Of a stretch of DNA of 17,912 bases, positions 1 through 7,436 are shown in pieces. Origin of the DNA: an uncultured Lachnospiraceae bacterium (GTDB taxonomy: Bacteria; Bacillota; Clostridia; Lachnospirales; Lachnospiraceae). The DNA lies in contig CADCQV010000091.1 in NCBI GenBank assembly GCA_902803625.1, positions 1 through 17,912 of the forward strand, read 5' to 3'. Position 1 is the stretch's first letter. Every line of letters begins with the position of its first letter. The notes beneath the pieces were generated by a model that was not told the DNA's origin, searched no databases, and saw only the letters and a list, made by a program, of their open reading frames with translations. The position numbers were made by a program, and so were the translations under genes.

Positions 1-16
1 ATCTTCTGACCGGAGA

Positions 17-152
17 AAAGATCCTTCGCTGACGCTCAGGATGACAAAATGAGATATCTCTTTCTGAGCGAAGCGAAGAATCTTCTGCGGGGCACTGCCG
101 CGCATAGCGCGTCAAAGAATCTTACGGAGACTTTATTGGCGCTCAGAATTAC
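17..152. repeat. Cluster of dispersed palindromic REP-like repeats
   Basis: A reverse-oriented copy (GATCCTTCGCTGACGCTCAG and onward) lies at about 17-46. A forward copy (CTGAGCGAAGCGAAGAATCT) lies at about 64-83. A third, degenerate copy spans about 113-152, with AAAGAATCTTA at one end and CTCAGAATTACG at the other. The first two form an inverted pair. The same sequence recurs at 5920-5988, 8130-8217 and 16178-16271. I recall this motif as an intergenic repeat in many unrelated bacteria, but cannot name a database family. Nothing coding is visible in 1-166, and the start of the cluster is cut by the window edge. Confidence 0.85.
85..104. repeat. 20-bp accessory module of the repeat family (copy 1)
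   Basis: CTGCGGGGCACTGCCGCGCA directly follows a REP end. Its reverse complement matches 8219-8238 (TGCACGGCAGTGCTCCGCAG) at 18 of 20 positions. The second site also lies beside REP-derived sequence, so the module appears to travel with the REP family. Confidence 0.7.
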
Positions 153-166
153 GAAAAGGATACACC

Positions 167-2848
167 TTGGATTTTACTGAAATAAAAAAAGACAAAAACC
201 TTTCTCCCATGATGGCACACTACATCTCCATGAGGGAAAAATATGCGGACTGCATCCTGTTTTACCGTCTCGGGGATTTCTACGAGATGTTTTTTGATGA
301 TGCCGAAACTGTATCCTCTGAGCTTGATCTCGCCCTTACGGGAAAAGCCTGCGGTCTGAGCGAAAAGGCTCCGATGTGCGGAGTTCCCTTTCATTCCGTT
401 GACTCCTATCTGAATCAGCTCGTTAAGAGCGGCTATAAGGTGGCCATCTGTGAGCAGCTGGAAAATCCGAAGGAGGCAAAGGGAATAGTTAAAAGGGATG
501 TAATAAGGATAGTTACTCCCGGAACCAGCCTCGATATCCAGTCAATGGATGACAAAAACAACAGCTTCCTGATGTCTGTTGTCTATGCCGGAAGCAGATT
601 CGGCATTTCCGCCGCAGACCTTACCACGGGGAGCTTTAAGCTCACGGAATGCGGGTCATTTACGGCTCTTATGGATGAGATTTATAAAGTTAACCCAAAG
701 GAGATAATCTGCAATAAGGAGCTTATGATGACGGGATTTGACGCACCCTTGCTCCGCTCCAGGCTGGGTATCATCGTAAATCAGCTTGAAAACCGCTATT
801 TCAATGAGGAAAGGGTGCGTTCTGTACTTGAGGAGCATTTTAAGGTAAAAAGTCTGGATGCTCTTGGACTTGCTGATCTTCCGATCGGAATAATGGCGGC
901 GGGAGCTGTTCTGATCTACCTAAAGGAAACCCAGAAAAGCGATCTCGGGAATTTCCTTTCGATCCATCCCTATATCAATTCCGATTTTCTTATCATTGAT
1001 TCCGCATCCCGCCGTAATCTGGAGCTCACGGAAACACTCCGGGACAAGCGCCGTAAGGGGAGTCTGATATGGGTTCTTGATCATACGAAGACCGCTATGG
1101 GCGGGAGAAAGCTAAAGAATTCCATAGAAGAGCCGCTGATCGACGTGAACCGTATAAACAGGCGGCTGGATGCTGTTGAAGAACTGAATTCCGCTGTTTA
1201 CGACAGGGATGAGCTTCGTGAATACCTGACACCCGTATATGATCTTGAGAGACTCTTATGCAAGATAACCTACGGTTCCGCGAATCCGAGGGATCTCATA
1301 ATGCTGAAAGGATCGTTTAAGATGCTTTCTCCGATAAAACGGCTTAGCGGTAATTTTTCCTCAGGCTTATTACAGGAGCTTTCGGAAGAAATCGATACAC
1401 TTGATGATTTATTTACTCTTATTGAGAATTCAATAGTTGATGACCCGCCCCTCGCCTTGAAGGAAGGCGGCATCATCAAGGATGGTTATGATAAAGACGT
1501 GGATGAACTCCGTATGGTCCATACAGACGGGAAAAGGTGGCTTACAGAGCTTGAAGAAAAGGAAAGAGAAAAAACAGGGATCAAAAACCTCAGGATCAAA
1601 TTCAGCAAGGTCTTCGGCTATGCCATTGAGATCACGAATTCCTATCTCGACAAGGTTCCTGAAAACTATATCAGAAAGCAGACCCTGACCGGCGGGGAGC
1701 GCTTCATTACCGATGAACTGAAGGAAATGGAGGATAAGATCCTGAATTCCGCAGACCGCCTTACTGAGCTTGAATACAGGATCTTTGACGGTATAAGGAA
1801 GAAGATCGGGGAAAATATTTCCAGGATACTTAAGGACGCGGATATCATTGCTTCCCTGGATGTGCTTCAGTCCCTTTCCTATGCTGCCGAGCATTACGGC
1901 TACTGCAGGCCGAAGATAAACGAAAAGGGCCATATCCATGTAAAGGAGGGACGCCATCCCGTTGTTGAACGGATGATGGATTCCGGCTCCTTTATTCCCA
2001 ATGACATTAATCTTGACAACAATAAAAATATGATCTCCATTATTACGGGTCCCAATATGGCTGGAAAATCCACCTATATGCGTGAGTGTGCCCTTATTAC
2101 ACTTATGGCTCATATTGGGAGCTTTGTTCCCGCAAAGAGTGCGGATATTTCCATTGTCGACCGGATTTTCACAAGGGTGGGTGCCAGTGACGACCTGTCA
2201 AGCGGACAGTCCACCTTTATGGTTGAAATGAATGAGGTTGCGAATATTCTCCGGAATGCTACGGATAGATCTCTCCTGATCCTTGACGAGATCGGTCGTG
2301 GGACATCAACCTTTGACGGGCTTTCCATAGCCTGGGCTGTAATTGAGCATATCGCGGACAAAAACAAGCTCGGTGCCAAGACCTTATTTGCTACCCACTA
2401 CCACGAGCTTACAGAGCTTGAAGGTAAGATTCCGGGCTTAAATAACTACTGTGTGGCAGTAAAGGAAAACGGCAGGGATGTGGTCTTTTTACGTAAGATC
2501 ATACGGGGTGGTGCCGACAGATCCTACGGTATCCACGTTGCACGTCTCGCAGGGGTTCCGGATTCGGTAACAGACAGGGCGGAGGAGATCGCTGCGGATC
2601 TTGCGGATAATGATATTACCTACAATCTGGGCAGCATTGCGGATGAGAGCAGCGCAAACATCATTGGAAGCGGCAGGGGAGTGAGACGTTATGACGAGGT
2701 GGACTTAAACCAGATGTCCTTATTTGACACCTTGAGCGATAATGACATCTTGAAGCAGCTTTCCGAGCTGGACTTAAGCCACATGACACCAATGGACGCC
2801 TTAAACCATCTGTACAAGCTGCAAAACGACATAAAAAACCGGTGGTGA
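167..2848 (+). CDS. mutS: DNA mismatch repair protein MutS
   Basis: Recognises mispaired bases and small loops and recruits MutL. The 893-residue length suits the family. The N-terminal mismatch-recognition motif GDFYEMF has Phe38 and Glu40. The C-terminal ABC-type ATPase has Walker A GPNMAGKS (about 628-635) and Walker B ILDEIGRG with Asp707 and Glu708, followed by the ATHYHEL motif. A sliding-clamp-binding QMSLF motif sits at 849-853, ahead of a C-terminal helical tail. The start is TTG. AAAAGGA at 154-160 is well placed for it, and it gives 14 residues before the conserved PMM, close to E. coli MutS with 12-13. The ATG at 209 would remove part of the conserved start. mutL follows after 13 bases. 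Upstream is a REP cluster whose last degenerate copy almost touches the ribosome binding site. Confidence 0.98.
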   Translation: MDFTEIKKDKNLSPMMAHYISMREKYADCILFYRLGDFYEMFFDDAETVSSELDLALTGKACGLSEKAPMCGVPFHSVDSYLNQLVKSGYKVAICEQLENPKEAKGIVKRDVIRIVTPGTSLDIQSMDDKNNSFLMSVVYAGSRFGISAADLTTGSFKLTECGSFTALMDEIYKVNPKEIICNKELMMTGFDAPLLRSRLGIIVNQLENRYFNEERVRSVLEEHFKVKSLDALGLADLPIGIMAAGAVLIYLKETQKSDLGNFLSIHPYINSDFLIIDSASRRNLELTETLRDKRRKGSLIWVLDHTKTAMGGRKLKNSIEEPLIDVNRINRRLDAVEELNSAVYDRDELREYLTPVYDLERLLCKITYGSANPRDLIMLKGSFKMLSPIKRLSGNFSSGLLQELSEEIDTLDDLFTLIENSIVDDPPLALKEGGIIKDGYDKDVDELRMVHTDGKRWLTELEEKEREKTGIKNLRIKFSKVFGYAIEITNSYLDKVPENYIRKQTLTGGERFITDELKEMEDKILNSADRLTELEYRIFDGIRKKIGENISRILKDADIIASLDVLQSLSYAAEHYGYCRPKINEKGHIHVKEGRHPVVERMMDSGSFIPNDINLDNNKNMISIITGPNMAGKSTYMRECALITLMAHIGSFVPAKSADISIVDRIFTRVGASDDLSSGQSTFMVEMNEVANILRNATDRSLLILDEIGRGTSTFDGLSIAWAVIEHIADKNKLGAKTLFATHYHELTELEGKIPGLNNYCVAVKENGRDVVFLRKIIRGGADRSYGIHVARLAGVPDSVTDRAEEIAADLADNDITYNLGSIADESSANIIGSGRGVRRYDEVDLNQMSLFDTLSDNDILKQLSELDLSHMTPMDALNHLYKLQNDIKNRW

Positions 2849-2861
2849 AGCGAGGAAAACT

Positions 2862-4763
2862 ATGATACAGGTACTTGACAGTAAAACAATAGACAAGATC
2901 GCTGCCGGAGAGGTGGTGGAAAGGCCGGCATCCATAGTAAAGGAGCTCCTTGAAAACGCGGTGGATGCGGGTGCCACAAGGATTTCAGTGGATATAAAGA
3001 ACGGAGGTATCGACGAGATACGTGTCAGCGACAACGGCTCCGGAATAGGAAGAAATGAGGTCCGTACTGCATTTCTGCCCCATGCCACCAGCAAATTAAA
3101 AAATATAGAGGATCTCTTTGTCCTTAAAAGTCTGGGCTTCAGGGGAGAAGCGCTCCCAAGCATCGCATCCGTGTCGAAGGTTCGACTGTTTACGAAAACC
3201 GGAGATGATCCTATCGGCATAAAGTACACAATAGAGGGCGGAACCGAGGTTTCCTTTGAGGAAGCCGGTGTTCCCGACGGGACAACCTTTATCGTTAATG
3301 ATCTTTTTTATAATACCCCCGCAAGAAAAAAATTTCTGAAAAGCGCAAATACCGAGGCAGGTCATATCAGTACCCTTGTTGAAGAGATCGCACTTTCAAA
3401 TCCCCGTATTTCCGTCAAATACAGTGTCAACGGTTCAAATAAGCTTTTTACCGGCGGTAACGGAGACTTAAAGGAGGTTATTTACAGGATCTACGGGCGG
3501 GAGATAGCCGACTCACTTCTTCCCCTGAAGGTATCTTCGGGAGATATGTCTTTATCCGGCTTTATTTCAAAGCCGGTCATCGCCCGGAGCAGCAGGCTTC
3601 TGGAAAACTATTTCGTGAATTCCCGTTATATTAAGGATGATATCATTTCAAAGGCGATTGAGGACGGCTATGCCGGCTTTCTGATGCAGCACAGATTCCC
3701 CTTTACCGTTCTTATGCTGGATCTCCCTTCTGAAAACGTGGATATCAACGTCCATCCGCGGAAAATGGAAATAAAGCTTTCGGACGGTCCCGGGGTATAT
3801 GATTTTATAAGGAAGGCTGTAAAGGACACCCTTTCAAACCGGGAATTTATTAATGACTTCGATTTTGAAAAGGAAACCCCGCTCAAAGATACGAGACCGG
3901 AGATCCCTGAAAAAGCCCCGGAACCCTTTGAAGCAGCAAAAGCGGTCACGTACACGGAAAACAGTGATATGCCGCTTTCCCTGTTTAAGGAGGAGACCGT
4001 TTATGATGCAGAAATAAGCGCTCAGATAATTCCAAATGAGATGCAGGATCAGCGTCATGCCCCTGTTTTCCCGGATACGATCGAGGGGACAGAGGAAGCG
4101 CCGCTTGAAAAAAAACGGTTTGAAGATGGTATAAATGGCTCGCAGCTCGATCTTTTTGAGGAAAAGATCCTTTCCCGCGATGCTTCAAAGGAATTCAAGA
4201 TCGTGGGCCAGATCTTTGATACCTACTGGATAATAGAGTACAGGGACGAAATGCTTATAATCGACCAGCATGCAGCGCATGAAAAGGTTAATTATGAGAG
4301 CTTCCTGGAGCAGTTTAAAAAGAGGTCCGTGATCACTCAGAACCTTAATCCGCCGATCATTATGACTTTAAGCGGAGAGCAGAGGTCGGTACTTGAAAGA
4401 TTTTTACCAAGATTCATTGAAATGGGCTTTGAGATCGAGCCCTTCGGAGGAAATGACTTTGCAGTAAGGACAGTCCCCTACAATCTCTACGGCCTGAACG
4501 ATATGGAGGTGATGACTGCTTTACTTGACGAACTCTCGTCAGGTATTAAGGATGAGGATATAAGCATAATCCATGATAAAATAGCCTCCATGTCCTGCAA
4601 GGCAGCCATTAAGGGGAATACTGCGATAAGATTAAATGAGGCGGAGGCACTTATAGAACAGCTCCTTTCCTGCAAGGATCCCTACAACTGCCCCCATGGC
4701 CGTCCCACCATCATCAAGATGTCAAAAAAAGAGCTGGAAAAGAAGTTTAAGCGGGTATTGTGA
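2862..4763 (+). CDS. mutL: DNA mismatch repair endonuclease MutL
   Basis: Acts after MutS as the ATP-gated nicking endonuclease of methyl-independent mismatch repair. The N-terminal GHKL ATPase shows Glu28 and Asn32 in KELLENAVDAGA, DNGSG at 57-61, ATSKL, and GFRGEAL at 92-98. The C-terminal domain carries the endonuclease signature DQHAxxExxxxE (Asp468 to Glu479) and the zinc-site CPHGRP motif (Cys610, His612), so this is the nicking type and not the E. coli type. A low-complexity linker of roughly 310-430 joins the domains. QLDLF at 428-432, just before the C-terminal domain, looks like a clamp-binding pentapeptide. The usual site in this domain aligns with QNLNPP. The gene starts at ATG after GAGGAAA. 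The 633-residue length is normal. Confidence 0.98.
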   Translation: MIQVLDSKTIDKIAAGEVVERPASIVKELLENAVDAGATRISVDIKNGGIDEIRVSDNGSGIGRNEVRTAFLPHATSKLKNIEDLFVLKSLGFRGEALPSIASVSKVRLFTKTGDDPIGIKYTIEGGTEVSFEEAGVPDGTTFIVNDLFYNTPARKKFLKSANTEAGHISTLVEEIALSNPRISVKYSVNGSNKLFTGGNGDLKEVIYRIYGREIADSLLPLKVSSGDMSLSGFISKPVIARSSRLLENYFVNSRYIKDDIISKAIEDGYAGFLMQHRFPFTVLMLDLPSENVDINVHPRKMEIKLSDGPGVYDFIRKAVKDTLSNREFINDFDFEKETPLKDTRPEIPEKAPEPFEAAKAVTYTENSDMPLSLFKEETVYDAEISAQIIPNEMQDQRHAPVFPDTIEGTEEAPLEKKRFEDGINGSQLDLFEEKILSRDASKEFKIVGQIFDTYWIIEYRDEMLIIDQHAAHEKVNYESFLEQFKKRSVITQNLNPPIIMTLSGEQRSVLERFLPRFIEMGFEIEPFGGNDFAVRTVPYNLYGLNDMEVMTALLDELSSGIKDEDISIIHDKIASMSCKAAIKGNTAIRLNEAEALIEQLLSCKDPYNCPHGRPTIIKMSKKELEKKFKRVL

Positions 4764-5683
4764 TGAAGGATAAACGCCTGACAGTTCTCGCGGGACCTAC
4801 AGCTGCAGGAAAGACCGAGCTTTCCGTTAAGCTCGCGAAGAGGCTTGACGCTGAGATAATCTCCGCGGATTCGATACAGGTTTATAAGCATATGGATATT
4901 GGCTCCGCAAAGATCACGGAGCGGGAAATGCAGGGTGTGCCTCACCACCTTATTGATTTCCTGGAGCCCACGGAAAGCTTTGATGTGGCCGGATTTGTTT
5001 CCCGTGCAAAGGCTGCAATTAAGGATATACGCTCAAGAGGAAGGCTGCCTCTTATTGTAGGGGGTACGGGCTTCTACCTTCACGCCCTGATCTATGACAA
5101 TGATTTTTCCGACGGCGCTTCCGACCCGGAATACAGGGCGGAGCTTGAAAAGGAGGCGCTTGATCCCGCTAATGACCTCTACGATAGACTCCGTCTTATC
5201 GATCCCGCGTCCTGCGACGCGATCCCTCCCGGCAACGTAAAGAGAGTGATCAGGGCTCTGGAATATTACCGGGTGACCGGGGAAAGGATCTCGGATCACA
5301 ATAAAAAAGAGCGTGAAAAGGAATCTCCCTATGATCTTAAGTTTTATGTCCTTACACTCCCGCGTGATATACTCTATGAACGGATAAACAGAAGAGTTGA
5401 TGTCATGGTGGAAAAGGGACTTTTTGAGGAAACGAAGAAGCTTATAGATCTTGGTGTAAAGCCCGAAATGACCTCTATGCAGGGCTTAGGCTATAAGCAG
5501 GCCTATCTTTACTTAACCGGTTCTTACAATAGAGACGAAGCCATTGACGCCATAAAAAAAGAGACACGCCACTTCGCAAAGCGTCAGCTTACCTGGTTTC
5601 GAAAGGAAAAGGAAACCGTTTTTATCGACAAGAGCTGCTTTTCCTCGGATGATGAGATAATTGAACATATGTTGTTACATTGA
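4763..5683 (+). CDS. miaA: tRNA dimethylallyltransferase MiaA
   Basis: Transfers dimethylallyl from DMAPP to N6 of A37 in tRNAs that read UNN codons. Visible motifs are the P-loop GPTAAGKT (about 11-18), DSIQVYKHMDIGSAK, VPHHLIDFLEP, VGGTGFYLHAL, and the C-terminal RHFAKRQLTWFR segment. The length of 306 residues is typical. I prefer the ATG at 4763, which overlaps the mutL stop by one base (TGATG) and implies translational coupling. A GTG one codon earlier (4760) is equally open. The mutS-mutL-miaA order is common in Firmicutes. In Bacillus, hfq and hflX-ynbA lie between miaA and ynbB. Here they are absent and a repeat-filled gap takes their place. Confidence 0.97.
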   Translation: MKDKRLTVLAGPTAAGKTELSVKLAKRLDAEIISADSIQVYKHMDIGSAKITEREMQGVPHHLIDFLEPTESFDVAGFVSRAKAAIKDIRSRGRLPLIVGGTGFYLHALIYDNDFSDGASDPEYRAELEKEALDPANDLYDRLRLIDPASCDAIPPGNVKRVIRALEYYRVTGERISDHNKKEREKESPYDLKFYVLTLPRDILYERINRRVDVMVEKGLFEETKKLIDLGVKPEMTSMQGLGYKQAYLYLTGSYNRDEAIDAIKKETRHFAKRQLTWFRKEKETVFIDKSCFSSDDEIIEHMLLH

Positions 5684-5696
5684 TGTTTCCCTTTTC

Positions 5697-5920
5697 ATGT
5701 GTATCCGAATGCGCACCGGATTTCCGTGCTCGTGTCGTGACGAAGTCTTCTAAGCTCGCCAGGGAGAGCTGACAATGACGGACGCGCCGCCTCTATTCAC
5801 ATCCGTGTTCAATTTCGGCTAAAAAGCACATCCGTGTGCTTTTTGCGCTGGTTGTTCAGGCTCACTAAGAAGCTTCGTCAGGACCTGCGCGCGAAAATCC
5901 GGCACACATCGGATACACAT
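5697..5920. repeat. 224-bp long imperfect palindrome (element A)
   Basis: The outer arms ATGTGTATCCGA (5697-5708) and TCGGATACACAT (5909-5920) are exact inverted repeats. Complementarity continues inward with CACCGGATTT against AAATCCGGCA, then GACGAAGTCTTCTAAGCTC (about 5739-5757) against the region 5859-5880. At the centre is the perfect hairpin AAAAAGCACA-TCCG-TGTGCTTTTT. The element fills most of the miaA-ynbB gap and directly abuts a REP at 5920. A transcript could fold into one long hairpin. It could be a MITE-like element, a structured RNA, or a large intergenic repeat. It has no open frame of note. Confidence 0.75.
5821..5844. terminator. Probable bidirectional intrinsic terminator
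   Basis: AAAAAGCACA (5821-5830), loop TCCG, and TGTGCTTTTT (5835-5844) form a perfect 10-bp stem with A-tract and T-tract ends, the form of a Firmicute terminator that works in both directions. It would end the mutS-mutL-miaA transcript about 140 bases past miaA. It also forms the tip of the long palindrome, which may be its real origin. Confidence 0.65.
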
Positions 5921-5988
5921 CATCCTGAGCGTTAGAGAAGGATCTTTCCAATCGGTTAAAAAGATTCTTCGCTTCGCTCAGAATGACA
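5920..5988. repeat. Inverted pair of REP-like repeats
   Basis: A diverged forward copy (TCATCCTGAGCGTTAGAGAA, then GGATCTT) at 5920-5946 faces a near-consensus reverse copy (AAGATTCTTCGCTTCGCTCA, then GAATGACA) at 5961-5988. The 14-base spacer would be the loop of one large hairpin. The pair ends 36 bases before the next start codon, so it lies in the leader of that gene or just upstream of it. I see no convincing promoter in 5989-6010. Confidence 0.85.
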
Positions 5989-6024
5989 TAGTAGTGGAAA
6001 ACAGCTTTATTAGAGGAGAAACAA

Positions 6025-7305
6025 ATGAGTACTAAAGAGATATACAGATCCCTCGGTATCAGGGAAGAGATATTTGAGCTCGGGGAAAAGGTCTTAGAGG
6101 AGCTTAAGCCGAGATTTGATAAAATAGATGAAACCGCCGAATATAACCAGCTTAAAATAATCGATGCATTCCACAGGGAAAGGGTAAGCGAGGCCTGTCT
6201 CTCAGGAACAAAGGGTTACGGTTATAATGATCTGGGAAGGGATACTCTGGAAAGGGTATATGCTGATGTATTTAAGACCGAGGATGCCCTTGTACGTCCC
6301 CAGATAACCTGCGGAACCCATGCCCTTGCCCTGGCACTTCTTTCAAATCTGCGGCCGGGGGATGAGCTTTTAAGCGCGGCAGGAAAGCCCTATGACACCC
6401 TGGAGGAGGTGATAGGGATACGGGAGAGCAGGGGAAGCCTTAAGGAATACGGCATAAGCTATGCCCAGGCGGACCTAAAGAGTGACGGAAGCTTTGACTT
6501 TGATTCTATCCGTGAAAAGATAAATGAAAGAACAAGGCTTGTGACCATACAGCGCTCAAAGGGATATCAGACCAGACGCTCCTTCGGTGCCGGGGATATA
6601 GCGGAAGCAATAAGCTTTATAAGATCGATAAAGCCTGACGTAAAGATCATGATAGACAACTGCTACGGGGAATTCGTAGAGAGGAAAGAGCCCTCCGAAT
6701 ACGGTGCGGATATGGTTGTGGGCTCCCTTATAAAAAACCCCGGCGGAGGACTCGCTCCGATAGGCGGTTATATCTGCGGTACAAAAGAATGCGTGGAAAA
6801 TGCGGCCTTCCGTCTGACCTCCCCGGGACTTGGAAAAGAGGTGGGTGCATCACTTGGGATCCTTCCGGAATTCTATCAGGGACTCTTCCTTTCACCGCTG
6901 GTCACTGCATCAGCATTAAAGGGAGCCATATTTGCGGCAAATATATATGAGAGACTGGGCTTTGACGTCCTTCCGGACGGGAGAGAGGAGCGGCACGACA
7001 TCATTCAGGCCGTTACCTTCAAAGATCCCGCCCTGATGACAGCCTTCTGCAGGGGAATACAGGCGGCAGCGCCCGTTGACAGCTTCGTGACCCCCGAGCC
7101 CTGGGATATGCCGGGCTACGACAGCAAGGTCATAATGGCAGCCGGAAATTTCGTATCCGGTTCCTCTATAGAGCTTAGCGCAGACGGTCCGATAAAGCCG
7201 CCCTATTCCGTTTATTTCCAGGGGGGACTGACTTTCCCGCATGTAAAGTACGGTATCCTGAACTCCGTTGAGTATGTTATGGAAGCGGGAGGGCGTAAAA
7301 TATAA
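6025..7305 (+). CDS. ynbB: YnbB-type PLP-dependent enzyme (methionine gamma-lyase-like family, 'aluminum resistance protein')
   Basis: A fold-type I PLP enzyme of the family often labelled methionine gamma-lyase-like or aluminum resistance protein. The true substrate is not established to my knowledge. Family signs over the 426 residues are KGYGYNDLGRDTLERVYADVF, the QITCGTHALALAL segment, DNCYGEFVE (PLP-ring Asp region), and GSLIKNPGGGLAPIGGY, where Lys237 is the likely Schiff-base lysine. The C-terminus contains PPYSVYFQGGLTFPHVK. The ATG has a strong ribosome binding site, AGAGGAGA at 6012-6019. In Bacillus the homologue lies close downstream of miaA, so the neighbourhood is partly conserved. 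Here the gap is occupied by repeats. A stem-loop follows the stop. Confidence 0.9.
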   Translation: MSTKEIYRSLGIREEIFELGEKVLEELKPRFDKIDETAEYNQLKIIDAFHRERVSEACLSGTKGYGYNDLGRDTLERVYADVFKTEDALVRPQITCGTHALALALLSNLRPGDELLSAAGKPYDTLEEVIGIRESRGSLKEYGISYAQADLKSDGSFDFDSIREKINERTRLVTIQRSKGYQTRRSFGAGDIAEAISFIRSIKPDVKIMIDNCYGEFVERKEPSEYGADMVVGSLIKNPGGGLAPIGGYICGTKECVENAAFRLTSPGLGKEVGASLGILPEFYQGLFLSPLVTASALKGAIFAANIYERLGFDVLPDGREERHDIIQAVTFKDPALMTAFCRGIQAAAPVDSFVTPEPWDMPGYDSKVIMAAGNFVSGSSIELSADGPIKPPYSVYFQGGLTFPHVKYGILNSVEYVMEAGGRKI

Positions 7306-7341
7306 ACGCAGTCAATACGGATGGAGAGATTGACGCGTTTA
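7303..7341 (+). terminator. Stem-loop after ynbB, possible terminator
   Basis: TAAACGCAGTCAAT (7303-7316, including the stop codon) pairs with ATTGACGCGTTTA (7329-7341), giving 13 pairs with one bulged A and a 12-base loop. The stem is stable, but no proper U-run follows. It may be a weak terminator or a 3'-end-protecting hairpin. It separates ynbB from the radC promoter. Confidence 0.5.
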
Positions 7342-7360
7342 TACTGGGTTGCGGCAGCAT

Positions 7361-7389
7361 TTGAAGATATCCTGAAAAAGTGATAAAAT
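7361..7389 (+). promoter_or_regulatory. Sigma-A-type promoter for radC, extended -10
   Basis: TTGAAG at 7361-7366, a 17-base spacer, and TAAAAT at 7384-7389 preceded by TGA, which makes an extended -10. Transcription would start near 7396, leaving a leader of about 40 bases that contains the hairpin at 7412-7433. The -10 box TGATAAAATG is identical to that before the nucleotidyltransferase/HEPN pair at 16801. Confidence 0.65.
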
Positions 7390-7411
7390 GTAATATCTGT
7401 CCTTAGGGGGA

Positions 7412-7433
7412 ACTCCTTGTAGGGAAAAGGAGT
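7412..7433 (+). promoter_or_regulatory. Hairpin covering the radC ribosome binding site
   Basis: ACTCCTT (7412-7418) is perfectly complementary to AAGGAGT (7427-7433), which is the Shine-Dalgarno site of radC (ATG at 7437). The 8-base loop allows the hairpin to form, so initiation could be held down unless it is opened. No known ligand-binding structure is apparent in the short leader. Confidence 0.5.
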
Positions 7434-7436
7434 GCT

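Noticed and set aside
1430..2113. A 227-codon frame on the minus strand inside mutS
   Set aside because: It lies wholly opposite the conserved ATPase coding region, has no recognisable domain, and shows the composition of an antisense shadow.
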